This document shows positions 17,117 through 25,053 of a DNA stretch of 64,000 bases, piece after piece; the first letter of the stretch is position 1; every line of letters starts with the position of its first letter. The notes under the pieces are model-generated. The model was not told the origin of the DNA and did no database searches. It worked only from the letters and a program-made list of their open reading frames with translations. Both the position numbers and the translations under genes were made by a program. This DNA is from Aliihoeflea sp. 2WW (GTDB taxonomy: Bacteria > Pseudomonadota > Alphaproteobacteria > Rhizobiales > Rhizobiaceae): positions 186,001 through 250,000 of the forward strand of contig NZ_AYOD01000015.1 in the NCBI RefSeq assembly GCF_000497755.1. Direction: 5' to 3'.

Positions 17117-18087
17117 ACATGAGTGAACCCTGCTTCGACGTCGCCCATCTCGGCCATGTCGAACTCCTGACCGACAAATTCGAGGAAAGCCTCGATTTCT
17201 TCGTCAATGTCTACGGCCTGACGGAAGCCGGCCGCGAAGGCGACTCCGTCTATCTGCGCGCTTGGGACGACTACGAGTTCCATTCCCTCAAGCTGACGGC
17301 GTCGAACACCACCGGTATGGCCCACTGCGCCTACCGCACCTCGTCACAGGCCGCGCTCGAGCGACGGGTCGCCGTCATCGAGAAGATGGGCCTCGGCATC
17401 GGCTGGACCGACGGCGACCTCGGCCACGGCCGCTCCTACCGCTTCAACAGTCCCGACGGACACGTCTTCGAACTCTACTGGGACACGCACAAATACCAGG
17501 CGCCTGAAGCCGAACGTCCCGCCCTCAAGAACGTCGCGCAACGCTTCCATGGCCGCGGCGCCGCGCCGCGCCGCATCGACCATTTCAATCTTCTGGCGAC
17601 CGACGTGTCGAAGATCCGCGACTTCATGGTCGAGGCGCTCGGCAGCCGCGTGACCGAGATGATCCAGCTCGACAATGGCCGCATTGGCGGCTGCTGGTTC
17701 ACGGTCAACAACAAGGGCTACGACATGGCCTGCACGGAAGATCATTCCGGCACGCGCGGCCGCTTCCACCACCTGACCTATGCCGCCGACCACCGCGACG
17801 ACATCTTGCGGGCCGCCGACATCTTCCTCGAAAACGGCGTCTTCATCGAGACCGGCCCGCACCGCCACGCCATCCAGGGCACCTATTTCCTCTATGTCTA
17901 CGAGCCGGCCGGCAACCGCATCGAGATCGCCAATGCCGGAGCCCGGCTCGTCCTCGACCCCGACTGGCAGACGATCGTGTGGACCGAGGCCGAGCGGAAG
18001 AAGGGCCAGGCCTGGGGCCTGAAGACGATCGAATCCTTCCACACCCACGGCACGCCGCCCGTCGCCAAAGGAGGCACGAACCCATGA
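17113..18087 (+). CDS. Type I (VOC) extradiol ring-cleavage dioxygenase
   Basis: A 324-residue protein with two vicinal-oxygen-chelate modules, like catechol 2,3-dioxygenase (XylE, about 307). The N-terminal module covers about 10-130. The C-terminal module carries the iron triad: His157 in RRIDHFN, His220 in RFHHLTYA and Glu271 in GNRIEIAN, at nearly the XylE spacing (153, 214, 265). Tyr261 and His250 or His252 are likely active-site partners. ATG 17113 overlaps the livF stop; ATG 17119 is an alternative. The next genes are galB and galD, so a gallate-like trihydroxy ring is a plausible substrate, though known gallate dioxygenases belong to the unrelated LigB family. Family sure, substrate inferred. 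Confidence 0.87.
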   Translation: MNMSEPCFDVAHLGHVELLTDKFEESLDFFVNVYGLTEAGREGDSVYLRAWDDYEFHSLKLTASNTTGMAHCAYRTSSQAALERRVAVIEKMGLGIGWTDGDLGHGRSYRFNSPDGHVFELYWDTHKYQAPEAERPALKNVAQRFHGRGAAPRRIDHFNLLATDVSKIRDFMVEALGSRVTEMIQLDNGRIGGCWFTVNNKGYDMACTEDHSGTRGRFHHLTYAADHRDDILRAADIFLENGVFIETGPHRHAIQGTYFLYVYEPAGNRIEIANAGARLVLDPDWQTIVWTEAERKKGQAWGLKTIESFHTHGTPPVAKGGTNP

Positions 18088-18809
18088 GCACCGCCCTCGT
18101 CATCAGCGCCCACTCGGCCGATTTCGTCTGGCGCTGCGGCGGCGCGATCGCGCTCCACGCCGAAAAGGGCATCGACGTCACCATCGTCTGCCTCTCCTAT
18201 GGCGAGCGCGGCGAAAGTGCGAAACTCTGGAAGAACGCCGGTGCCACGCTCGAAGGCGTCAAGGCCGCCCGGCGCAAGGAGGCCGAAGCCGCCGCCGGCG
18301 CGCTCGGCGCAGCCGACATCCAGTTCTTCGATTGCGGCGACTATCCGCTCGAACTCGACCGCGATGCGAAATTCCGCCTCGTGGACGTCATCCGCAAGGT
18401 CCAGCCGGACTTCATGCTGTCGCACTCGATGGACGATCCCTACAACACCGACCATCCCTACGCGACGCGCGTCGCGCTCGAATGCCGGATGATCGCGCAG
18501 GCCTGGGGCCATAATCCCGGCGAGAAGGTGCTCGGCGCGCCGCAGCTTTATCTGTTCGAGCCGCACCAGACCGAGCAATGCGCCTGGAAGCCCGACACGA
18601 TCCTCGACATCACGCCGGTCTGGGAAAAGAAGAAGGCCGCCATCGAGTGCATGGAAGGCCAGCAGCACCTTTGGGACTACTACACAAACGTCGCCGAAAA
18701 CCGCGCCAACCAGTTCCGGCGCAACTCCGGCGGCCAGGCCGGCGGACGCGAGGCGAAATATGCCGAAGGCTTCCAGTCGATCTTCCCGCGTACCGTGGAC
18801 GCGTTGTGA
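18084..18809 (+). CDS. galB: 4-oxalomesaconate hydratase (GalB, PIG-L family)
   Basis: Metal-dependent hydratase of the PIG-L/LmbE fold, 241 residues, adding water to 4-oxalomesaconate to give 4-carboxy-4-hydroxy-2-oxoadipate in gallate breakdown. The family's usual AHPDD is here AHSADFVW (His10, Asp13), a GalB feature, followed by LSYGERGESAKLWK and the second metal site HSMDDPYNTDHP (His114, Asp123, His124). ATG 18084 overlaps the dioxygenase stop. This GalB class differs from LigJ of Sphingobium, which is an amidohydrolase. An aldolase (galC or ligK) to finish the pathway is not in the window. Confidence 0.87.
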   Translation: MSTALVISAHSADFVWRCGGAIALHAEKGIDVTIVCLSYGERGESAKLWKNAGATLEGVKAARRKEAEAAAGALGAADIQFFDCGDYPLELDRDAKFRLVDVIRKVQPDFMLSHSMDDPYNTDHPYATRVALECRMIAQAWGHNPGEKVLGAPQLYLFEPHQTEQCAWKPDTILDITPVWEKKKAAIECMEGQQHLWDYYTNVAENRANQFRRNSGGQAGGREAKYAEGFQSIFPRTVDAL

Positions 18810-19864
18810 TGACGAACGGTATTCGCGCCATGTGGATGCGCGGCGGCACGTCGAAGGGCGGCTATTTCCTCAAGGACGACCTGCCTCCTGACGCAGCCGC
18901 ACGCGATGCGTTTCTCCTGCGCGTCATGGGCTCGCCCGACCCGCGCCAGATCGACGGTCTCGGCGGTGCCGACCCGCTCACCTCCAAGGTCGCAATCGTC
19001 TCGAAATCCGATCGGCCGGATGTCGATGTCGACTATCTCTTCCTGCAGGTTTTTGTCGACAAACCCATCGTCACCGACGCGCAGAACTGCGGCAACATCC
19101 TCGCCGGCATCGGCCCCTTCGCCATCGAGCGCGGCCTCGTCGCGGCCGGAGACGGCGAGACGCGGGTGCGCATCTTCATGGAAAACACCGGCCAGATCGC
19201 CGTCGCGACCGTCTGGACGCCGGATGGCCACGTCACTTATGCCGGCGACGCCCGCATCGACGGCGTCCCCGGCACGGCGGCGCCCATTCCCATCGTCTTC
19301 AAGGACACCGCCGGTTCATCCTGTGGCGCGCTCCTGCCGACCGGCAACGATGTCGACACGATCGACGGCGTTGACGTCACCTTGATCGACAACGGCATGC
19401 CCTGCGTCGTCATGGCGGCCGCCGATTTCGGCCTCACCGGCACGGAAACACCGGCCGATCTCAACGCCGATGCCGAACTGAAGGCGCGCATCGAAGCGAT
19501 CCGGCTGAAGGCCGGGCCATTGATGAATCTCGACGACGTCACGGAAAAATCCGTGCCAAAGATGACGCTCGTCAGCGCCGCGCAGGCCGGCGGCGCCGTC
19601 TCCACCCGCACCTTCATCCCCCATGTCTGCCATCAGGCGATCGGCGTCCTGGGTGCCGTCAGCGTCGCCACCGCCTGCCTGCTCGAAGCCGGCCCGGCGG
19701 CGAGGATCGCGAAGCTCCAGCGCGCGCGCGACATGCTCATTTCCATCGAGCACCCAACCGGCGAATTCACCGTCACGGCGAGCCTCGACGACGACGGCAA
19801 TCTGGCCGAAGCGGGCGTCCTTCGAACCGCGCGCAAGCTCTTCGACGGATTGGTCTACGACTGA
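18809..19864 (+). CDS. galD: 4-oxalomesaconate tautomerase (GalD, PrpF family)
   Basis: Keto-enol tautomerase of the PrpF/AcnD-accessory fold, 351 residues, converting the ring-cleavage product into the form used by GalB. Family landmarks are the N-terminal IRAMWMRGGTSKGGYFLKDD with the RGGTSKG loop, QIDGLGGADPLTSKVAIVS, QNCGNILAGIGPFA and HPTGEFTV. ATG 18809 overlaps the galB stop (TGATG). LigU of Sphingobium is the same fold, so the gene supports a gallate or protocatechuate-4,5-type lower pathway. Other PrpF-family isomerases exist, but the direct link to galB makes this the best call. Confidence 0.86.
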   Translation: MTNGIRAMWMRGGTSKGGYFLKDDLPPDAAARDAFLLRVMGSPDPRQIDGLGGADPLTSKVAIVSKSDRPDVDVDYLFLQVFVDKPIVTDAQNCGNILAGIGPFAIERGLVAAGDGETRVRIFMENTGQIAVATVWTPDGHVTYAGDARIDGVPGTAAPIPIVFKDTAGSSCGALLPTGNDVDTIDGVDVTLIDNGMPCVVMAAADFGLTGTETPADLNADAELKARIEAIRLKAGPLMNLDDVTEKSVPKMTLVSAAQAGGAVSTRTFIPHVCHQAIGVLGAVSVATACLLEAGPAARIAKLQRARDMLISIEHPTGEFTVTASLDDDGNLAEAGVLRTARKLFDGLVYD

Positions 19865-19905
19865 GCCACTTCCCAAACGGCACGGCACCTGCCTAAATCC
19901 GCGCC

Positions 19906-21120
19906 ATGTCGTCCTACCCAAACCTGCGCCATGTCCGGCTTTTCCAGTTCGCCGCCGAAACCAACTCGCTGACCCGCGCGGCCGAAGCCGTTCGCGTGTC
20001 GCAACCCGCCGCCTCGCAGGCCATCGCCAAGCTCGAAGGCCAGTTCGGCGGTGCGCTTTTCGAGCGGCGAGGCTCCGGCGTGTTCGTCACCGAGCGCGGC
20101 CGGCTTCTGACCGAGCGCGCCGCGCGCGCCCTGTCGCTGTTGCGCGAAGCCAACGAGCGCCTTGCGCGCCACGCCTCCATCGGCCGCGCCTTGGCGATCG
20201 ACCTCCTGGAAACCCACGCAACCATCGCACATCTGCGTGCCGTCGCCGCCTTCGCCTCGACCAGCAGCTTCACCGCCGCCGCCCGCCGCCTGGAACAGGC
20301 CGAGCCCTCGGTCCAGCGCGCCGCGCGCGAGCTGGAACGCATCGGCACGGTCCCGCTCTTCGAAGGTCGGCAGAACTCGATCCGCCTGACTGCCACCGGC
20401 ACCATGCTCGCACGCGCGGCCAGCCTCGTGCTGCGCGAACTCGAAAACGCATTGGAAGACGCCCGCGAACTCGACGGCCGCTTCACCGGCCGCGTCGTCA
20501 TCGGCACCCTGCCCTTCGCCCGCACGCGCATCGTGCCGGAGGCGATCGTCGCATGGACCAACCGCCGCCCCGCCGCGTCCATCGAAATCGTCGATGGTTC
20601 CTACGACACGCTCGCCCATGCGCTCGCCATCGGCGAGATCGACATGCTGGTCGGCGCCCTGCGCCCGGCTTCCGAAGCAAAGGGCATCGCGCAGGAGGCG
20701 CTCTTCGACGATCCGCTGTCGGTCGTGGTCCGCGCCGGTCACCCGCTCGCCACGCGGCCCGAACTCAAATTCGAAGACCTTCGCGCCTATCCATGGATAT
20801 TGCCGCGCAAGGGCACGCCCACCCGCGCGATCTTCGACGAATTGTCGGCGCGGCACGGCCTCGCGCAATGCGGCAGCGGCTTGGTCGAGACCGGCTCGCT
20901 GGTCGCGCTGCGCGGTCTCCTCGTCAATTCCGACCGGCTGACGCTGATGTCGCGCCGCCAGATCGCCTACGAGGAGAACTCCGGCCTTCTGGTGCCGCTG
21001 CAACTCGCTTTGCCAGCCACCGCGCGCCCGATCGGCATTGCCACCCGGCAGGGCTGGAAGCCGACCACTTTGCAGGCCGAACTCCTCGACGCCCTACGCG
21101 TCGCCGCAAAGTCGCTTTAG
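19906..21120 (+). CDS. LysR-family regulator with two tandem helix-turn-helix domains
   Basis: A 404-residue LysR-type protein, about 100 residues longer than usual. The extra length is a second DNA-binding domain: one at residues 5-64 (VRLFQFAAETNSLTRAAEAV, then SQPAASQAIAKLE) and another at 105-165 (LRAVAAFASTSSFTAAARRL, then AEPSVQRAARELE). The periplasmic-binding-like effector domain spans about 195-395. One continuous frame encodes all three parts, with no sign of a frameshift. It lies 41 bases after galD on the same strand and is probably the local regulator of the aromatic genes. Its stop overlaps that of the convergent ABC-F gene. Confidence 0.88.
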   Translation: MSSYPNLRHVRLFQFAAETNSLTRAAEAVRVSQPAASQAIAKLEGQFGGALFERRGSGVFVTERGRLLTERAARALSLLREANERLARHASIGRALAIDLLETHATIAHLRAVAAFASTSSFTAAARRLEQAEPSVQRAARELERIGTVPLFEGRQNSIRLTATGTMLARAASLVLRELENALEDARELDGRFTGRVVIGTLPFARTRIVPEAIVAWTNRRPAASIEIVDGSYDTLAHALAIGEIDMLVGALRPASEAKGIAQEALFDDPLSVVVRAGHPLATRPELKFEDLRAYPWILPRKGTPTRAIFDELSARHGLAQCGSGLVETGSLVALRGLLVNSDRLTLMSRRQIAYEENSGLLVPLQLALPATARPIGIATRQGWKPTTLQAELLDALRVAAKSL

Positions 21121-22739
21121 CTGCGCAAGCCGGGCGCTTCCTGCCCGGTGCTGGCGACGTATTCGGTGTAGCCACCGCCATAGGTGCGGATGCCATCCTC
21201 GGTCAGTTCCAGAACCCGGTTCGACAGCGCCGCGAGGAAATGCCGATCGTGGCTGACGAACAGCATCGTGCCTTCGTACTGCTGGAGCGCGGCGATCAGC
21301 ATCTCCTTGGTCGCGATGTCGAGATGGTTGGTCGGCTCGTCGAGAACGAGGAAATTCGGCGGATCGAAGAGCATCTTCGCCATCACCAGCCGCGCCTTCT
21401 CGCCGCCCGAAAGCACGCGGCACTTCTTCTCGATCTCGTCGCCGGAAAAACCGAAACAGCCGGCAAGCGCGCGCAGCGGCGCCTGCCCCGCCTGCGGGAA
21501 CGAATCCTCCAGCGATTGCAGCACGGTGCGCTCGCCGTCGAGCACTTCCATCGCGTGCTGCGCGAAATAGCCCATCTTCACGCTCGGTCCGCGCGCCACC
21601 GAACCATTGTCCGGATCGGCCGTGCCGGTGACGAGCTTCAGGAGCGTGGACTTTCCCGCCCCGTTTATGCCCATCACGCACCAGCGCTCACGCCGGCGCA
21701 CCTGGAAGTCGAGCCCGTCATAGATTGTCCGGCTGCCATAGCTCTTGGAAACGTTCTTCAGCGTCGCGACGTCCTCGCCCGAGCGCGGCGCCGGCTGGAA
21801 TTCGAAGCGCACCGTCTGGCGGCGCTTCGGCGGCTCGACCTTGTCGATCTTGTCGAGCTTCTTGACCCGGCTCTGCACCTGCGCGGCATGGCTGGCGCGC
21901 GCCTTGAAGCGCTCGATGAAGGCGATCTCCTTCGCCAGCATCGCCTGCTGCCGCTCGAACTGCGCCTGCTGCTGCAAGTCTGTCAGCGCGCGCTGCTCCT
22001 GGTAGAACGCGTAGTCGCCGGAATAGGAAGTCAGCGAGCCGGCATCGATCTCGACGATCTTGTTGACGATGCGGTTCATGAACTCGCGGTCGTGCGACGT
22101 CATCAACAGCGCGCCGTCGAAGCCCTGCAGGAAGGCTTCGAGCCAGATCAGGCTTTCGAGGTCGAGATGGTTGCTCGGTTCGTCGAGCAGCATCACGTCG
22201 GGCCGCATGAGAAGAATTTTCGCGAGCGCGACGCGCATCTTCCAGCCGCCCGAAAGCTTGCCGACGTCGCCGTCCATCATCTCCGACGAAAAGCCGAGCC
22301 CACCCAGCACTTCGCGCGCGCGCCCATCGAGCGCGTAACCATCCAACTCGTCGAACCTTCCCTGCACCTCGCCATAGCGGGTGATGATCTCATCCATCTC
22401 GTCGGCCCGGTCGGGGTCGCCCATCGCGGCTTCGAGTTCGGCCATCTCGGCGGCGAGCGCGCTCACCGGTCCGACGCCGTCGATCACCTCCGCCACCGCG
22501 CTCTTGCCGGCCATGTCGCCGACATCCTGACTGAAATAGCCGATCGTGACGCCGCGATCGATCGCGACCTGGCCTTCATCGGCCTGTTCCTCTCCGGTGA
22601 TCATGCGAAAGAGCGTCGTCTTGCCCGCCCCGTTCGGGCCGACGAGGCCGATCTTCTCACCCTTCTGCAGCGCAGCCGACGCCTCGATGAAGACGATCTG
22701 CTTGCCGTTCTGCTTGCTGATATTTTCGAGACGTATCAT
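21117..22739 (-). CDS. ABC-F family ATPase
   Basis: Soluble protein of 540 residues with two ABC domains and no membrane segment, as in ribosome-associated ABC-F translation factors. The first domain has GPNGAGKT and LSGGWKMR with MLLDEPSNHLDLES; the second has GINGAGKS and LSGGEKAR with LVLDEPTNHLDIAT. A charged linker (about 235-300, with LTDLQQQAQFERQQAMLAKE) joins them. ATG 22739 (MIRLENISKQNG) is chosen because upstream residues are not family-like. It looks closer to the YbiT or Uup groups than to antibiotic-resistance members. It is convergent with the LysR gene. Confidence 0.88.
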   Translation of the reverse strand: MIRLENISKQNGKQIVFIEASAALQKGEKIGLVGPNGAGKTTLFRMITGEEQADEGQVAIDRGVTIGYFSQDVGDMAGKSAVAEVIDGVGPVSALAAEMAELEAAMGDPDRADEMDEIITRYGEVQGRFDELDGYALDGRAREVLGGLGFSSEMMDGDVGKLSGGWKMRVALAKILLMRPDVMLLDEPSNHLDLESLIWLEAFLQGFDGALLMTSHDREFMNRIVNKIVEIDAGSLTSYSGDYAFYQEQRALTDLQQQAQFERQQAMLAKEIAFIERFKARASHAAQVQSRVKKLDKIDKVEPPKRRQTVRFEFQPAPRSGEDVATLKNVSKSYGSRTIYDGLDFQVRRRERWCVMGINGAGKSTLLKLVTGTADPDNGSVARGPSVKMGYFAQHAMEVLDGERTVLQSLEDSFPQAGQAPLRALAGCFGFSGDEIEKKCRVLSGGEKARLVMAKMLFDPPNFLVLDEPTNHLDIATKEMLIAALQQYEGTMLFVSHDRHFLAALSNRVLELTEDGIRTYGGGYTEYVASTGQEAPGLRS

Positions 22740-22813
22740 TCCGGGGGCAACCTCGCGCGCGTGCAAGCGCGGCTGATACGCGATGTGCGCGCCACGCGAA
22801 AGGGCGGGCGGCA

Positions 22814-23770
22814 CTATGGCGCAGCGGCGAATGCTTCGAGTTGCTCCCGCATCACATCGACGAAGGCCAGCGGCTGATCGACCATCACATGATGCGCGGC
22901 ATTCGCGATCACGGTCTTCGGCCCCGACGTCGCCGCGCACAGCGCGTCGAGATGTGCCAGATCGTCAGAATTGTAGAGCACCGAATTGGCGCCGAGCACC
23001 AATGCCAGCGGCACCCGCGAACCGGCGAACATCGCGTCGAAATCATGCTTGCGATGGCCACGGCGCCAGTGGCGCGGATCGAAGCGCCACGTCCAGCCGC
23101 CCTCGACCTGTTTGAGCCCATGCCGGGCGATGTGATCGGCGATGAAGAGATTTTCGCAAGCCTGCTCGGGCGCGAAGCGAAAGCGCGCCAGAGCTTCGGC
23201 AAGGCGGGGATAGACCCGGTGGATGCGATAGGCATCTGGATCGGCGGGCTTGCGCGCCGCCCGCGTCGCCTCGGAAAAAAGCGGCGGGTCGACGATGATC
23301 ATGCCTGCAAAGTGTTCCGGCATCCGGTCGTCCAGGCGCAGCGCCGGCAGGGAGCCGAAGGAATGCGCGACGATGAAGGGCTTTTCCGCAGGCTCGAACA
23401 CGCCCGCATCCTCGGCCGCGGCCATCGCCTCGTCGACATGCTGGTCGATGGAATAGTCGTCGCGCCAGTCCGACCGGCCCATTCCGGACCAGGAAGGCGC
23501 AGCGACGCGGAAGCGGTCGGCAAAGAACGGCGCGACGAAATCCCACCAGTCGGCATGCGCGCCATTGCCATGAAGGAAGACGAGCCCGCGACGGCCCCGC
23601 ACGCCCCAGACCAAGTTCTCGATCGCCGCCCCGTCGACCGTGACGACGCGACGTTCGGGCGCCTGCGCCAGCGCGTCGACGAACCATTCCGGCGCGGGCG
23701 GTGCCTCGCCGCAGAACGGAGCGAGCAGCGGGGCGCGGGGGCGACGGGTAGTCGGGGCGGCATCAGTCAT
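22814..23770 (-). CDS. Alpha/beta hydrolase
   Basis: A 318-residue alpha/beta-hydrolase fold protein without a signal peptide. The oxyanion segment is FLHGNGAHADWW, and the nucleophile elbow is VAHSFGSLPAL with the serine in AHSFG. A histidine in NAAHHVMVDQP near the C-terminus completes a likely triad. ATG 23770 (MTDAAPTTRRP) follows GGAAGGAAAG; the frame stays open to 23896 without a better site. The substrate is not evident. It is upstream of and co-directional with the ABC-F gene and divergent from the TAXI gene. Confidence 0.82.
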   Translation of the reverse strand: MTDAAPTTRRPRAPLLAPFCGEAPPAPEWFVDALAQAPERRVVTVDGAAIENLVWGVRGRRGLVFLHGNGAHADWWDFVAPFFADRFRVAAPSWSGMGRSDWRDDYSIDQHVDEAMAAAEDAGVFEPAEKPFIVAHSFGSLPALRLDDRMPEHFAGMIIVDPPLFSEATRAARKPADPDAYRIHRVYPRLAEALARFRFAPEQACENLFIADHIARHGLKQVEGGWTWRFDPRHWRRGHRKHDFDAMFAGSRVPLALVLGANSVLYNSDDLAHLDALCAATSGPKTVIANAAHHVMVDQPLAFVDVMREQLEAFAAAP

Positions 23771-23973
23771 CGCTGTCTTTCCTTCCAGCCGAAGCCGGTT
23801 TTGGCAAGGGCGAGACTTGCGCGCGCGGGTTGTAAAATGCCCTGCTCTGGCAGCCGATAGGCGAGATCGGCGCCCTTGCGGCTTGACTTGTCGCACCGGG
23901 GGGTTATCGAACAGGTCTCGTCACTTGAGATAACACTTCGACAAGAACAGACACTTTCCAGGGAGGAATGCCC

Positions 23974-24936
23974 ATGCTCAATCGTCCGTCCAAGACCCTC
24001 GCACGCCTCGTCGGTGCTTCGCTCGTCATCGGCGTTGCCATGACCGGCGCCAAGGCGCAGGAATTCATCAACGTCCTCACCGGCGGCACGTCCGGCGTCT
24101 ATTATCCGCTCGGCGTCGCGCTGTCCGAGATCTATGGCGAGGGCATCGAAGGCTCGCGCACGCAGGTCCAGGCGACCAAGGCGTCGGTCGAGAACCTGAA
24201 CCTCCTGCAGCAGGGCCGCGGCGAGATCGGCTTCTCGCTGGGCGACTCGCTCGTCATGGGCTGGGAAGGCGACGAGGAAGCCGGCTTCCGCGAGCCGCTG
24301 ACCAAGCTGCGCCGCATCGCCGCGATCTATCCCAACTACATCCAGCTCGTCGCGACCGCCGATAGCGGCATCACCACGCTCGAGGATCTGCGCGGCAAGA
24401 CGCTCTCGGTCGGCGCCCCGGCATCCGGCACCGAGCTCAACACCCGCGCCATTCTCGAAGCCGCCGACATGACCTACGAGGATCTCGGCCAGGTCCAGTA
24501 CCTGCCCTTCGCCGAATCGGTCGAGCTGATGAAGAATCGCCAGCTCAACGCCACGCTGCAGTCCGCCGGCCTCGGCGTCGCCTCGATCCAGGATCTTGCG
24601 ACGACCAACCCGACGACGGTGGTGGAAATCCCGGCAGAGCTGGTCGAGTCGATCGGCGCTCCCTATGCGCCCGGCATCATCCCGGCGGGCACCTATAACG
24701 GCCAGGAAGAAGACGTGCAGACGGCGACCGTCATCAACTACCTCGTGACCCACGAGGACGTCTCCGAAGAGACCGCCTACCAGATGACGAAGCTTCTCTA
24801 CGAAAACCTCGACCGCATGGTCTCCTCGCACTCGGCCGCATCGGCCATCGCGCTGGAAAACGCGGTCGACGAGAATCCGGTGCCGCTGCACCCGGGCGCC
24901 GAGCGTTATTACCGCGAGCAGGGCCTGATCCAGTAA
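23974..24936 (+). CDS. TAXI-family TRAP transporter solute-binding protein
   Basis: Periplasmic receptor of a TAXI-TRAP secondary importer, 320 residues with a signal peptide ending near AKAQ (residue 27). The family start EFINVLTGGTSGVYYPLGVALSEI and later SVGAPASGTELNTRAIL are clear. ATG 23974 is preferred over 23968, because the GGGAGG at 23961-23966 leaves only one base to the latter and seven to the former. The site CAGGGAGG at 23959-23966 is an exact complement of the sRNA candidate's CCTCCCTG. The substrate of TAXI systems is often glutamate or another carboxylate; here it is unknown. Confidence 0.92.
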   Translation: MLNRPSKTLARLVGASLVIGVAMTGAKAQEFINVLTGGTSGVYYPLGVALSEIYGEGIEGSRTQVQATKASVENLNLLQQGRGEIGFSLGDSLVMGWEGDEEAGFREPLTKLRRIAAIYPNYIQLVATADSGITTLEDLRGKTLSVGAPASGTELNTRAILEAADMTYEDLGQVQYLPFAESVELMKNRQLNATLQSAGLGVASIQDLATTNPTTVVEIPAELVESIGAPYAPGIIPAGTYNGQEEDVQTATVINYLVTHEDVSEETAYQMTKLLYENLDRMVSSHSAASAIALENAVDENPVPLHPGAERYYREQGLIQ

Positions 24937-24972
24937 GGATCGCGCTCTCGCGATAACAACCGGACTTGATAC

Positions 24973-25008
24973 ATCCGTTGGCGGGCACCGGCCCGCCGGC
25001 GGATTTTT
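24973..25008 (+). terminator. Hairpin with short T-run between TAXI receptor and permease genes
   Basis: ATCCG and CGGAT flank an inner stem GGCGGGC-ACCG-GCCCGCC, with a TT/GG mismatch between the two stems, followed by TTTT. It sits 37 bases after the receptor stop and 46 before the permease start. It looks like a leaky terminator that would favour more receptor than permease. Confidence 0.6.
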
Positions 25009-25053
25009 CGATGGAGCAGGCATGCTGCCTGCAACGGGGAGAGGTCACCCAAG

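Noticed and set aside
19906-21120. LysR gene as two fused or frameshifted genes
   Set aside because: The frame is continuous, the two HTH regions differ in sequence, and there is only one effector domain, so it is better read as one protein with a duplicated head.
21117-22739. ABC-F protein as an antibiotic-resistance factor
   Set aside because: It resembles the housekeeping YbiT/Uup type and no resistance gene is near.
19623-22877. A 1084-residue + strand frame
   Set aside because: It runs across galD, LysR and ABC-F genes in another frame, is rich in Arg and Pro as expected for GC-rich shadows, and has no recognisable domain.
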